Assembly (NCBI RefSeq): GCF_000002425.4
Contig: NC_037275.1
Location: forward strand, 3,771,482 to 3,835,481
Length of the DNA: 64,000 nucleotides
Reading direction: 5' to 3'
From: Physcomitrium patens
Taxonomy: Eukaryota > Streptophyta > Bryopsida > Funariales > Funariaceae
In this document: piece after piece, positions 36,760 to 46,949 of the stretch
How positions within the stretch are numbered: position 1 is the stretch's first letter
Layout: every line of letters begins with the position of its first letter
The notes under the pieces: model-generated
Databases searched by the model: none
What the model saw: the letters and a program-made list of their open reading frames with translations, nothing else
What the model was told of the DNA's origin: nothing
Position numbers and translations under genes: made by a program

Positions 36760-37200
36760 AAGGAGATAGAAGACCAACAACTAATAGATTTAATTTAAGA
36801 GCTATTGTTTGTTAAATTACTACATGAGATATTATAATTGTCACAACCTTCTAAATGATGTAATCAAAATGAAGATCTTTAAGATTGTCATATCCTTCTT
36901 CAAATAGATGTTGAAATATAATTTATTTGATAATACAACCTTAGAAGAAAATCTTAATATTTGGTGATTTTATTAGAAATAGAAAAGATTGTTGATAGTG
37001 TTCCAAATATTTTATATAAAGAGAGTTATTTAGGCCTCAACAATGATTAATTAATAGGATGGTATTTATGCCCTCGTATGAGATACTATCAATGGCTTAG
37101 AGGATCTATCAACCATCTTTAAAGAGAACAAAGATTAAAGTATGTAACAAAAAAATTTATCATATCTTAGATTTTTTCAATGTGTAATGACCACTCTTCA
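36760..37200 (+). pseudogene. Third-ORF remnant of the 31598 chromovirus
   Basis: Similarity to 45934-46356 covers the whole length, from the start region (gatagaagaccaacaactaatag) to the GTATATC-like 3' part before the LTR, with many stops. Confidence 0.65.
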
Positions 37201-37227
37201 TGGAATTCATTTCTAGAAGGATGGTAA

Positions 37228-37737
37228 TATCACAAACATACATATTTATTCCAATAATTATCTATATGATTAAATAGAAGTAATTAAAAATAGTTTAATT
37301 TTATAATATCTTTTAAAAAAACTTCCTAAATTTTTTATAAATGCTACTTTGACTTTAAACTTATTTTTAATTAATTAATAGATTAAAAACTTGATCAATA
37401 AGTTAGCTATGTGATACAAGTGTTAGTAACTTATGGAATAAGTTAACTATGTCATGCACATATAGATCACTTAGAAGTAAAGTCATGTGTCTAGCAACGT
37501 CAATACATATTGAAGGTCCTAAAGAACATTGCCACATAGCTGTTAGTTAGAAAGTATATATGGAGATAAGAATGAAGTTTTTTTCACTCTTATCAATGCC
37601 TTTTTAGTCTTTAATCTTATTTCAAGTCTTTCTAATCTTTTAGTTTAATATATTACCATCTTTGAATAATTTTTTAATCTTTTCAATTGACACAAGAGTA
37701 TACTAAAGTTTTTTTTTTGAGATCTATATCCTTGATA
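37228..37737 (+). repeat. 3' LTR of the 31598 chromovirus
   Basis: It begins TATCACAAACATAC after the purine-rich tract, contains the TATATA block at about 37555, and ends CCTTGATA, a decayed CCTTGACA. ATCAT follows. Confidence 0.7.
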
Positions 37738-39468
37738 ATCATGGATGGATAATTAGAGCAACAAATAACCAATAAAGAGATCTTTTTGGAGTTTTCTTGA
37801 TAATAAAGATGAAAGTTTGAGATGTGGAGGTGGAGCAAAAAAAATTGTGTAAAATTCAACTAAATATTTAATAATACTTGGTCAACCTTATATCATTTCT
37901 ACAAGAATAGAAAGTAGGATTTTGAATGATAGTTTTGATTATGCTAAGATTTGTAGTTGTATTAAAAAAAAAGTAATATAATTCTTTATGATTAAGGCTA
38001 TTTATGAGAGGCATTAAGACCAATTAATGAAGATATCTTTGAAATCCAAGAATAGATTTTTTGATTTTTAAAGAACATTTTTATATGAAAAAAAAGATAC
38101 AAAGGTATAAATAAAAATTATGTTAATTTTAATATAAATATTTTTAATAATAGATTTTTAAATTTAAGTAATATTGGTTTTATGAATTTTAAAAAAATTA
38201 AAGATTTGAATTCAATAAATAGAAATAGGATGAAGAAAAAAGAGAAATAAATAAAAATAAAAATTTGATTTCAAATAAAGAGGTTAAAGATGAAATAATA
38301 GAAAGAATAGGTTTAGAAAATAAATTGATGTTAGTCTTGGAAATTATAGTAAAAAGTAAAGAAGAAGAAATAAAAATAAATTTATATTTAAAAAAAGATT
38401 ATAAAGAATTGAAAGAGATAATAGAAAGTATAAAAGATGGCATAAGCTATAGGCTAAAGTATAAATCAATGAAGGACATACAAATCTAAGATCAAAGGAG
38501 AAACAAAGAATTGGACATCAATTCATTAAAGAATCATTGGTTAAACTAAAGATTAGAGAGGGTGAATTTTTAATAACTTAAAAAAAAAAGATGTTTCAAG
38601 AAATACTTAGTAGATATAATAAGGCATTTGTCTTCTTTTCTAATGAGATAGATTATGTAGATCCTAGTATTATTTTGTCAATAGTAATTTTTGGTGTACG
38701 ACATATTCAATGGAATTTGAAGCCTATTCTAATATCAAGAGCTTAATTTCCTAAACTGATAGAATTATTAAAAGAAAGAATAAAGACAAAAATTTTAGAA
38801 CCTTCAATTATTCTTTATTTAAATAAATGGTTCACAATGTTTAAGAAATTGGAGGCATTGAGGTTCATTTAAGATATGCAACTAATAAACAAGATAATCG
38901 TTAAAAATATGGAATCTAGATTGATATTAGATGAAATATTGGAATAATTTTTAAGTCATGCTATCTATTTTATTGGAGACTTATATTCAAGGTATAATCA
39001 ATTCTAAGTAGTAGAAAAAATACAAACTTTACAATCATAAAAACTCTTTTAGATTTAATGAAAATGTACATCTTACCTCAAACTGCAATTAGTTTGGTAG
39101 TTCATATACAAAATATAATGAATCAAATATTAAAAGAATTTTTGTTAAAAAAAACCATAATATTTTTAAATAATATATCAATAAAAAATTATAAGTACAA
39201 AAAAAGAAATAAAAACATTAATACAAATGATTGAAAAATATTTATTAAGAAACATATTGAAGATATGGATTAAACATTAAAGAAGCTTCAATTAATAAAT
39301 TTGATACTATTTTTGGAAAAAATAAGTTTTAGAATTGAAAAAAAATTAGTATTAGGACTTATATATAGAAAATATGGTAGAAAATCAAATCTTGAAAAAG
39401 TTAATTTTATATTTAAAATGAAAGTATAGAATAGTGTTATTGAAATTAGGAGATTTTTAGGTACATGT
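37738..39468 (+). pseudogene. Family-2 host element: protease end and reverse transcriptase
   Basis: Resumes the protease reading with GWIIRATNNQ and reaches the ILGQPYI-x-TRIES block at about 37870-37930, a hallmark of this Ty3/gypsy protease. RT blocks follow: W-FT-x-x-KKL-x-ALRFI-x-DMQ near 38830-38880, a GDLYS-RYNQF-like block near 38980, and an IIFLNNI-like stretch near 39165 in place of the FLDDI catalytic block. It breaks at FLGTC (39450-39468) where the minus-strand chromovirus inserted, and continues at 53735. One open frame (38265-38489) survives. Non-functional. Confidence 0.7.
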
Positions 39469-40010
39469 TGTCAAGGACATGGATTGAAAGAAGATGCATA
39501 AACCTATGAAATCTATATCAAAAGAATAATGACTAAATAAAAATAAAGAAGTATGTATATTAAAAGGAAACAAGAATCGCTATTGCTAAAAGACAAGAAA
39601 ACTAAAGACTCTTGAATCTAGACTAAAAGTAAGAAAGGAATTGAGAAGAATGAAGAATGCTTTACTCTTACCTCTATATATATTATCTACCTAGGATTTA
39701 TTTGGCAACATTCTATAAAACTTTAAAAATATGTTGACTTTGTATGACATGTATTTTGAAGTGTAAGATAAGTTTTCTATATAGACGCCACATACTTACC
39801 TTGTTACCCAAGCTATCAATACATGTGGTACATAATTAGCTTGTTGACAAAGTTTCTAACCTACCAATTAATTATAAATATATATAAAGTCAAAATAGTA
39901 TCTACAAAGCTATTAGGAAGCTTTTCTAAAAGATATTATAAAATTAATCTATTTTTATCTACTTCTACCTATTTACCTAAGTAACAATTATAATAGATAT
40001 ATATATCCGT
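39469..40010 (-). repeat. 3' LTR of the old minus-strand chromovirus
   Basis: Starts TGTCAAGG on the plus strand and carries the reverse complement of the LTR promoter block near 39680. It is separated from its first few bases, which remain at 49636-49643, by later insertions. The flanking 4-mer CCGT (40007-40010) recurs as CGGT (48415-48418) and TCGT (49632-49635). Confidence 0.75.
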
Positions 40011-40580
40011 TGTCATGTTGTAACATGATTATATGATGAAAGATGATAATATGGATCTTATTATAGAAGAGCCAAGTTAAAAGATAAAGTAAAAAAATAT
40101 GGATAAAAAATAAGGAGGTAGTAAAACTTTTAGTAGTAATGCTGCCTTTTTAGAAAAGTGACTTCTATTTACTTTGTAGGGCCATAAATAAGGCAAAACA
40201 AAGTAGATTGGAAAAATAAATGATATAAGCATCTTTAGAAAGAAGTTAAGAGTAAATTCTAGCAAAATTTACTTAGAAAAACTAGATATTGATACCCAAA
40301 GAGGGCCAGTTATGAACCAAGGTCGAAATCAGATCCTAAAGCACAAAATCGAGTCTTGATGACGACTCCGAGGTTCGGATGTCAAGATTATTTTTGGATG
40401 ATTTGGATTTTGTGAAATAAAATAGGGTTGATCTTTCTAGTGATTTCAAGAGTTTTGTTTCAGATCTACAAGTGAAATTTTGTGGATTAATGGTCATAAT
40501 TGTCCTTAACATGTGTTGTAAATCTTAGCTCAATTGAATGGTTGAATTGAAAGTTATTGAGGTTTAAATGAGTCAAGATC

Positions 40581-41132
40581 TGTCACGGCCATAATCATGT
40601 AAGCTAATAATTACATATAGAAATAGGTAGAAGTAAGTAAAAGTAGATAAAAATAAGTTAATTCTATAATATTTAATATAGAAGATTCCTAGAAACTTCA
40701 TAGACACTGCTTTGACTTCATAGGTGTCTTTAATTGACTTTTTGGATTAGAAACGTGGTCAACAAGTTGGCCATGTGCCACACATGTTGTTAGCTTGAAG
40801 ATCAAGCTAACTATGTGGCCCACACGTAGAAAAACTTGCCTTGTAAGTCAAGGCATGTGTCCTACAAAGTCAACACATATTGGAGGTCCTATAGAACGTC
40901 GCCACGTAGCCCCTAGTTAGATAGTATATATAGAGACAAGAGTGAAGGCTTCTTCACTCTTGTCAACTCCTTTCTTGCTTCTAGTCCAGGTTCAAGAGTC
41001 TTTAGTTTCTTGTCTTGTGGCAATAGCCATTCCAGTTTCCTTTTAATATACCTACTTGTTTATATTTTGACTTATTATATCGAGATAGCCTTTTTGTGTA
41101 TATTTTCCCTCATCGAGTCTTTGTCCTTGACA
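40581..41132 (+). repeat. 5' LTR of the young chromovirus
   Basis: TGTCACGG to CCTTGACA. Compared with the 3' LTR there are eight substitutions and no gaps. Contains the TATA box and hairpin described separately. Confidence 0.95.
40925..40966 (+). promoter_or_regulatory. LTR promoter: TATA box, 13-bp hairpin and predicted start
   Basis: TATATATA at 40925-40932 is followed by a perfect inverted repeat, GACAAGAGTGAAG (40935-40947), loop GCTT, CTTCACTCTTGTC (40952-40964). A start 31 bases after the first T of the TATA box falls on A40956, the first base of ACTCTTGTCAA. The hairpin is kept in other LTR copies (for example 12 of 13 bases at 30956-30465). TATA spacing is established plant knowledge; the start itself is inferred. 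Confidence 0.65.
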
Positions 41133-41134
41133 GA

Positions 41135-41145
41135 TTGACAAGAGT
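41135..41145 (+). other. Putative self-priming primer-binding site
   Basis: TTGACAAGAGT lies two bases inside the 5' LTR end. It is the exact reverse complement of ACTCTTGTCAA at 40956-40966, the predicted 5' end of the transcript. Tf1 of fission yeast primes minus-strand synthesis with the first 11 nt of its own mRNA in this geometry. A tRNA-Met-like string (aatatcagagctt, 41154-41166) is 21 bases away from the LTR and lacks the TGG start, so it is a poorer candidate. Confidence 0.6.
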
Positions 41146-41340
41146 ACACTTACAATATCAGAGCTTTGTTTTTCTTGAGTAAGAGTGGATTACCTCTTTC
41201 TCTTGACAAGACATAAGCGTATTAGAAGTTTGCGGATTACCCACTTCTAAACTGATATTGTTCTTAGTATCTTCTTTGTTATCAAGTCTTTCTTTTCTTT
41301 TGTCTTGAGCAGTATCAAATAAATTTTTCTTAGTATCATT

Positions 41341-42345
41341 ATGGCAGAGCTTGTTGAAATGAAGAGTGCAATGGCACAAATGCAAGAGCAAATGAGGGAG
41401 TTAATGCTTGCGATGCATCAACTCAATTCACCAACACATGAAAGAACAAGAATAGCAGAAAGTGGGGATATAGAGATGATCGGAGCTGCTTCAACATCTA
41501 CAACAAATCACGTTCCTTCTCCAATTGTACAACACCCTGTAAGCACTAGAGAACCAAGAATTACCTTACCTGAGAAATTTGATGGTACGAGATCTAAGTT
41601 TCGAGGGTTCATCAATCAAGTACAATTGGTAATTGAACTTCGACCGCAAAGCTATCCAACTCCAGGATCACAAGTCAGGTTTATTGGCACTCTACTTTCT
41701 GGTTCTGCATTATCGTGGTTTTCGTCTTTTCTTGAACAACGAAATCCAATATTGGACAATTTGGAAGCTTTTTTGGCGGAGTTTCGATCTATGTATGGTG
41801 AACACGATGCAACTCGTGTTGCAACAAATAAGATCTGAATTCTGCGACAAAGAAATCGCTCAGTAACAGTGTATGCTTTACAATTTCGACAACTTGTAAT
41901 TGACATCAAGTGGGATGATGCTGCACTTATTAGTCAATTTCTTTATGGATTACAATACGAAGTAAAGAAATTGATGCTCAACTTACCTGATCCTCAAACT
42001 TTGAGTCATGCAATCAATTTTGCGGTAAAATGTGATAATCGACTTTTCGAATTTCGATCTGAGAATCATTCACGGGAACCTCAACGTTATTACTCAATGG
42101 CAACATCAACATCTTTGCCAAACGTACATTCGGAAGTAGAAGACATGCAAATTGACGCGGTACGTTTTAAATCCCTAACTGAGCAAGAAAAGATTCGTCG
42201 TCGTCAAGAAGGATTATGTTTATATTGCGGAGAACCTAAGCACACTGCTCAACATTGTCCAAAGAAGCGACGCAACTATAAAATGAGGGGTACGACAGTC
42301 AAAGAAAACAACATGTCAGAAAACGGATTCGTCCAGCTACAATAG
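41341..42345 (+). CDS. gag of the young chromovirus, one internal stop
   Basis: A 335-codon reading from ATG 41341 to TAG 42343, interrupted only by TGA at 41836-41838 (codon 166). An older copy at 30400 has an Arg codon there, so a CGA-to-TGA change is likely. The N-terminus (residues 1-25) is a short heptad-like helix rich in Met and Gln. The capsid-like core follows, and a CCHC zinc knuckle CLYCGEPKHTAQHC spans residues 293-306. The product forms the virus-like particle and binds genomic RNA. The stop means this copy would make only the N-terminal half unless read through. Confidence 0.9.
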
Positions 42346-42350
42346 GGATC

Positions 42351-45300
42351 ATGCAGCTGGAACCTTGTACAATTCCTAATGAAGGTCCTATCCTCTCCTC
42401 AGAACCCTCTCCTTGTTTTATAATAGACTTATATGTAGGACCTAAGAATTACAAAGCCTCTGTTTTATTAGATTCAGGAGCCTCAGCATGTTTTTTAGAT
42501 GAACAATTTGTTAAAAGTCGTAAAATACCTTTTGTACAGAAACCTAAACCAGTACATGTAGAAGTCATAGATGGTCGTCCCTTGTCTTCTGGAGATGTCA
42601 CTCATGAAACTCATCCTATAAAAGTAACAATAGACGATCATGATAGCTACATAGCTTTTAACATAATTAAATCTCCGTCCAATCCAGTTATTTTAGGTTT
42701 ATCCTTGCTAGAAAAATATAACCCTCGAATAGATTGGAATTCGCGTAAACTTGACTTTTTTCAAAGTATTATTAAAAGTTCTACCAACCAAGTAAAAAAT
42801 TATAAGTCTAGTATAGTAAAACCCGTACTGATAGGTGCAAAAGCATTTATACACGTAGCAAAAGAAGGATCAACTTTTGCTATTTATGCTGCACCTATTT
42901 CTGAAAACGTAAAGACTTCAAGTGGCATTCCAAGTCAATATCAGGAGTATCAAGACGTTTTTGAGAAAAAGAATGCAGATATTCTTCCTGAGCATCGTCC
43001 ATATGATTGTTCAATCGACCTCAAGGAAGGAACTCAGCCACCATTTGGACCAATTTACAGTTTATCGCAAGATGAGATGGCTGAACTCAAGACATATATT
43101 GACGAGAATTTAGCAAAAAATTTCATACGCCATTCAAAATCTCCAGCAGGAGCTCCAATTCTATTCGTAAAGAAAAAAGATGGATCTTTACAAATGTGTG
43201 TTGATTATCGAGGACTCAACAAGATCACAATCAAGAACAGGTATCCGTTACCTTTGATATCAGGACTCCTTGACCAGTTGAATCAAGCTAAGATCTATAC
43301 AAAAATAGATCTAAGAGGAGCATATAATCTAGTACGGATCAAAAAAGGAGATGAATGGAAGACTGCGTTTCGAACCAGGTATGGACATTTCGAATATAAT
43401 GTCATGCCCTTTGGACTCACGAATGCACCAGCTGCTTTTCAACATCTCATGAATGATATATTTCGTGAATTCTTAGACAATTTTGTCGTCTGCTATCTAG
43501 ACGATATCCTGATCTATTCTAAGAACGTCGAAGAACATGAAATACATGTTCGTCAAGTATTACAAAAACTTAGAGATGCAGGATTGTATACCAAGATGAA
43601 AAAGTGTGTATTTCACACTACTCAAGTTGACTTTTTAGGATACATCATTTCAAATGATGGTCTCATGATGGATTCTAAGAAAGTCCAGACAATCATGGAT
43701 TGGAAGATTCCAAGGACAGTAAGAGATGTCCAATGTTTCTTGGGATTTGCCAATTACTATCGGATCTTCATCAAAGACTTTTCACAAGTTGCAGCTTCAC
43801 TTATACGCTTGACCAATAAACACAAATTCCAATGGAATCAAGAAGCGGAAGCAGCATTTGAAGCCTTGAAGATATCGTTTGTCTCTACACCAGTCTTATA
43901 TCGTGTTGACTTTTCCAAGGTATTTTTTATGGAAACAGATGCATCAGATTTTGCCTTGGGTGCAGTTTTATCACAAATGGGAACAGATGACAAACTCCAT
44001 CCGATAGCTTTTCATTCAAGAAAATTCTCAGCAGCCGAGATCAATTATAAGATCCACGATAAAGAACTTCTTGCGATCGTGGATTCATTTTAAGAATGGC
44101 ATCATTATCTAGAAGGCGCTTCTAATCCAGTCACTGTGTATACAGATCACAAGAACCTCGAATATTTCATGTCAGCACGCGTGTTGAATCGTCGTCAAGC
44201 TCGTTGGAGTATGTCTTTGTCAAGATTCGAGTTCATTATCACTTATCGGCCAGGAAAACAACAAGGTTTGTCTGATGCCCTATCTAGACGTTCTTATTTT
44301 GCACCAAAAGAAGGAGATGCAGCTTTTGAGCAACAAAGAACGGTCCTCTTGAAACCGGAGCAATTTCATCTTCGAGCAATGAAATCAACATTGACTGTTG
44401 ATTCAACTTTTCTCAAGCAAATCCAATCTAGTATGTCCTCAGACCCTCTTGTTCTTGATATCGAGAATAATTCTTCCAAGTCTCATGATCCTTCTAAGTT
44501 CGAGTTCAAGAATAATCTATTATATTTTGAAGGACGCCTATATGTTCCAGAAGGAGAAGCACGTTTACGTGTTCTTCAAGCACATCATGACTTTCCAACA
44601 GCAGGGCACTTTGGATATAATAAGACTTTGGAACTCATATCAAGAGATTTTTGGTGGCCACAAATGTGGAAGTCAGTCAAAGACTTTATACAATCATGTG
44701 ATATTTGTTCAAGATCAAAAATTCCTCGTCATAGACCTTACGGACTTCTTCAGCCATTACCTATACCAGAACAACCATGGTCTTCTGTTTCTATGGATTT
44801 CATCACAGGTCTTCCAAGCTCAAGATCTTATGATTCCATATTTGTGATAGTAGATCGTTTCACCAAGATGGCACACTTTGTGCCATGTACAAAATCTATC
44901 ACAGGTGAAGAAACAGCTAAGCTTTTCATTGATAATATCTATCGCTATCATGGATTACCTAAAGATATCATATCGGATAGGGGAACTCAATTTGTGTTAA
45001 GATTCTGGAGGACCATTTTCAAGATTTTAAAAGTGGACATAAAGCTAGCTTCGGCTTTCCATCCTCAAACTGATGGACAAACAGAGTGTGTAAACCAAGT
45101 CTTGGAGCAATATTTAAGGTGTACTATCAACTACCAACAAGATGATTGGATAACCCTTCTGCCATTGGCAGAGTTTGCTTATAATAATACGATACATTCT
45201 TCCACGCAACAAACACCTTTCTTTGCCAATTATGGCTATCATCTACGACTTGATACTTTTGATTTTTCAAAAGTTCATAATCCTGCAGCAGAAGATATGG

Positions 45301-45839
45301 CAAATCGGTTGTCAGAGTTACATGCAATAATGAAGACACAATTGAAGGAAGCTCAAGAACGACAAAAGATAAACGCAGATCTATATCGTAAGGAGCAACC
45401 ACAACTCAACGTAGGTGATAAGGTATGGCTACTTCGTCGCAATATCAAGACTACTCGACCTTGTGACAAGTTGGACTATCGTAGGCTTGGCCCCTTTTCT
45501 GTTTCTGAACAGATCAACCCAGTTGCATATCGGTTACATCTACCGGAGTCAATGAAGATCCATCCTGTATTCCACGTGTTTCTTCTTGAACCATATAAGA
45601 CAGTGGATATACAAGGAAGAAGACAAATGCCACCGCCTCCTACAGAAGTAGATAATAATGAAGAATTTGAGGTGGAAGAGATATTAGACTCAAGGCAGCG
45701 CGGAAATAAGCTGGAATATCTTGTTCATTGGCGCGGATATGATATTAGTGAATGCACATGGGAGCCATCCAGGAATCTAGTAAATACATCAGCTAAAGTC
45801 AAAGTTTTTCATCAACGACATCCATCGAAACCAAGATGA
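42351..45839 (+). CDS. pol of the young chromovirus: PR-RT-RH-IN-chromodomain, one internal stop
   Basis: A 1163-codon frame from ATG 42351, broken only by TAA at 44091 (codon 581). Protease DSGA starts at residue 41. RT has the MPFGLTNAP block and YLDD at 382-385. RNase H starts near METD (527-530) and has YTDHKNLEYF. The integrase zinc site includes H745/H746 and C783/C786, the core triad is D816, D876 and E912 with the normal D-35-E spacing, then a GPF-type block, and a chromodomain fills about 1105-1160. The frame is -1 relative to gag and stays open for about 70 nt upstream of the ATG, overlapping the gag end. Chromodomains direct integration to particular heterochromatin marks (family knowledge). 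The TAA, a change from CAA in RNase H, also occurs in two older copies. Confidence 0.95.
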
Positions 45840-45933
45840 AAATCTCTCTTATAAAAGAGACTAGATTGAGGCAAGATAACATTCAATTTCCTATCCTTAT
45901 TTGTAACTTCTTTGTATTTGTGACACTAATTAG

Positions 45934-46356
45934 ATGGAGAGCCAACAACCAGTGGATTCAACTCAAGAACCTTCATTTGTTGACCTACCGGACGAGACAT
46001 TACGATTGTCACAACCTTCAAGACGACGCAATCGAGATGAACATCTTCAAGAACGACATGTTCTTCCTCGAATAGATGGTGAGATACAACGCGTTTGGTA
46101 TTACGATTTGGGAAGGGATTCCCGATGTTTGGTGATTTTGCTAGAGGTAGGAACAACTCCTGATGGTGTTCCAAATATTCTATTCGAAAGAAGTTACGAA
46201 GGCCTCAACAATGATCAAATAACTGGGTGGTCTTCCCGCCCTGGTATGGGACACTACCGATGGTTGAGAGGCCCTATCAATCATCTTCGAAGAGAACAGA
46301 GATCAGAGTATGTGGCAAATACAATTCGTCGCATCATAGATATCCTCAACATATGA
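45934..46356 (+). CDS. Third ORF of the chromovirus, unknown function
   Basis: An uninterrupted 140-residue frame in the env position, between the pol stop (45839) and the purine tract (46384). I recognise no family. The N-terminus (1-30) is acidic/polar. A SRRRNRDE-like basic patch follows near residue 30. A hydrophobic LVILLEVG strand lies in the middle, and a charged, helical-looking C-terminus ends in NTIRRIIDILNI. No signal peptide or membrane span is visible, so it is not an envelope protein. A pyrimidine-rich stretch ending in AG sits directly before the ATG (45905-45933) and could be a splice acceptor for a subgenomic mRNA (inference). Remnants occur in all four other chromovirus copies with this region. 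Confidence 0.75.
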   Translation: MESQQPVDSTQEPSFVDLPDETLRLSQPSRRRNRDEHLQERHVLPRIDGEIQRVWYYDLGRDSRCLVILLEVGTTPDGVPNILFERSYEGLNNDQITGWSSRPGMGHYRWLRGPINHLRREQRSEYVANTIRRIIDILNI

Positions 46357-46383
46357 TGACCGCTCCTCGTGGAACTCATCTCT

Positions 46384-46394
46384 AGAAGGGGGGG
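46384..46394 (+). other. Polypurine tract
   Basis: AGAAGGGGGGG three bases before the 3' LTR start, the expected plus-strand primer. The same tract, more decayed, precedes the LTRs at 5425, 20945 and 37228. Confidence 0.85.
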
Positions 46395-46397
46395 TAA

Positions 46398-46949
46398 TGT
46401 CATGGCCATAATCATGTAAGCTAATAATTACATATAGAAATAGGTAGAAGTAAGTAAAAGTAGATAAAAGTAAGTTAATTCTATAATATTTAATATAAAA
46501 GCTTCCTAGAAACTTCCTAGATGCTGCTTTGACTTCATAGGTGTCTTTAATTGACTTTTTGGATTAGAAACGTGGTCAACAAGTTGGCCATGTGCCACAC
46601 ATGTTGTTAGCTTGAAGATCAAGCTAACTATGTGGCCCACACGTAGAAAAACTTGCCTTGTAAGTCAAGGCATGTGTCCTACAAAGTCAATACATATTGG
46701 AGGTCCTATAGAACGTCGCCACGTAGCCCCTAGTTAGATAGTATATATAGAGACAAGAGTGAAGGCTTCTTCACTCTTGTCAACTCCTTTCTTGCTTCTA
46801 GTCCAGGTTCAAGAGTCTTTAGTTTCTTGTCTTGTGGCAATAGCCATTCCAGTTTCCTTTTAATATACCTACTTGTTTATATTTTGACTTATTATATCGA
46901 GATAGCCTTTTTGTGTATATTTTCCCTCATCGAGTCTTTGTCCTTGACA
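46398..46949 (+). repeat. 3' LTR of the young chromovirus
   Basis: TGTCATGG to CCTTGACA, 552 bp, followed by the AGATC duplication. Confidence 0.95.

Larger units (their letters stand above)
31598..37737 (+). mobile_element. Decayed full-length chromovirus nested in the family-2 protease
   Basis: LTR remnants lie at both ends and gag, pol and third-ORF remnants between them in the expected order, total 6140 bp against 6369 bp for the young copy. The ends are TGTCATGG and CCTTGATA. ATCA flanks both sides (31594-31597 and 37738-37741), a target duplication. The host protease reading continues across the insertion. Composition is far more AT-rich than the young copy because of very many C-to-T and G-to-A changes. 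Confidence 0.8.
40581..46949 (+). mobile_element. Young, nearly intact Ty3/gypsy chromovirus
   Basis: It has 552-bp LTRs at 40581-41132 and 46398-46949 that differ at 8 positions (about 1.4%), TG...CA ends and a perfect 5-bp target duplication AGATC (40576-40580 and 46950-46954). Order: LTR, self-priming-type primer site, gag, pol in the -1 frame, third ORF, purine tract, LTR. The integrase and chromodomain at the pol C-terminus define it as a chromovirus. Two stop codons (gag 41836, pol 44091) make this copy non-autonomous as it stands. It is the youngest insertion in the window, being inside family 3, which is inside an old chromovirus, which is inside family 2. Confidence 0.95.

Noticed and set aside
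39469..40013. Solo LTR with local CATGT duplication (39464-39468 and 40014-40018)
   Set aside because: CATGT at 40014 would make the LTR end without its CA terminus. The CATGT at 53730-53734, together with the continued host reading there, is the better partner, so this is the 3' LTR of the 39469-53729 element.
41154..41166. tRNA-Met-like primer-binding site (aatatcagagctt) in the young chromovirus
   Set aside because: It resembles part of the TGGTATCAGAGC site used by many plant retrotransposons, but lacks the leading TGG and lies 21 bases inside the LTR. The adjacent 11-mer complementary to the predicted transcript start is a better candidate.
45934..46356. Envelope gene making the chromovirus an errantivirus-like element
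   Set aside because: No signal peptide, no transmembrane segment, and only 140 residues.
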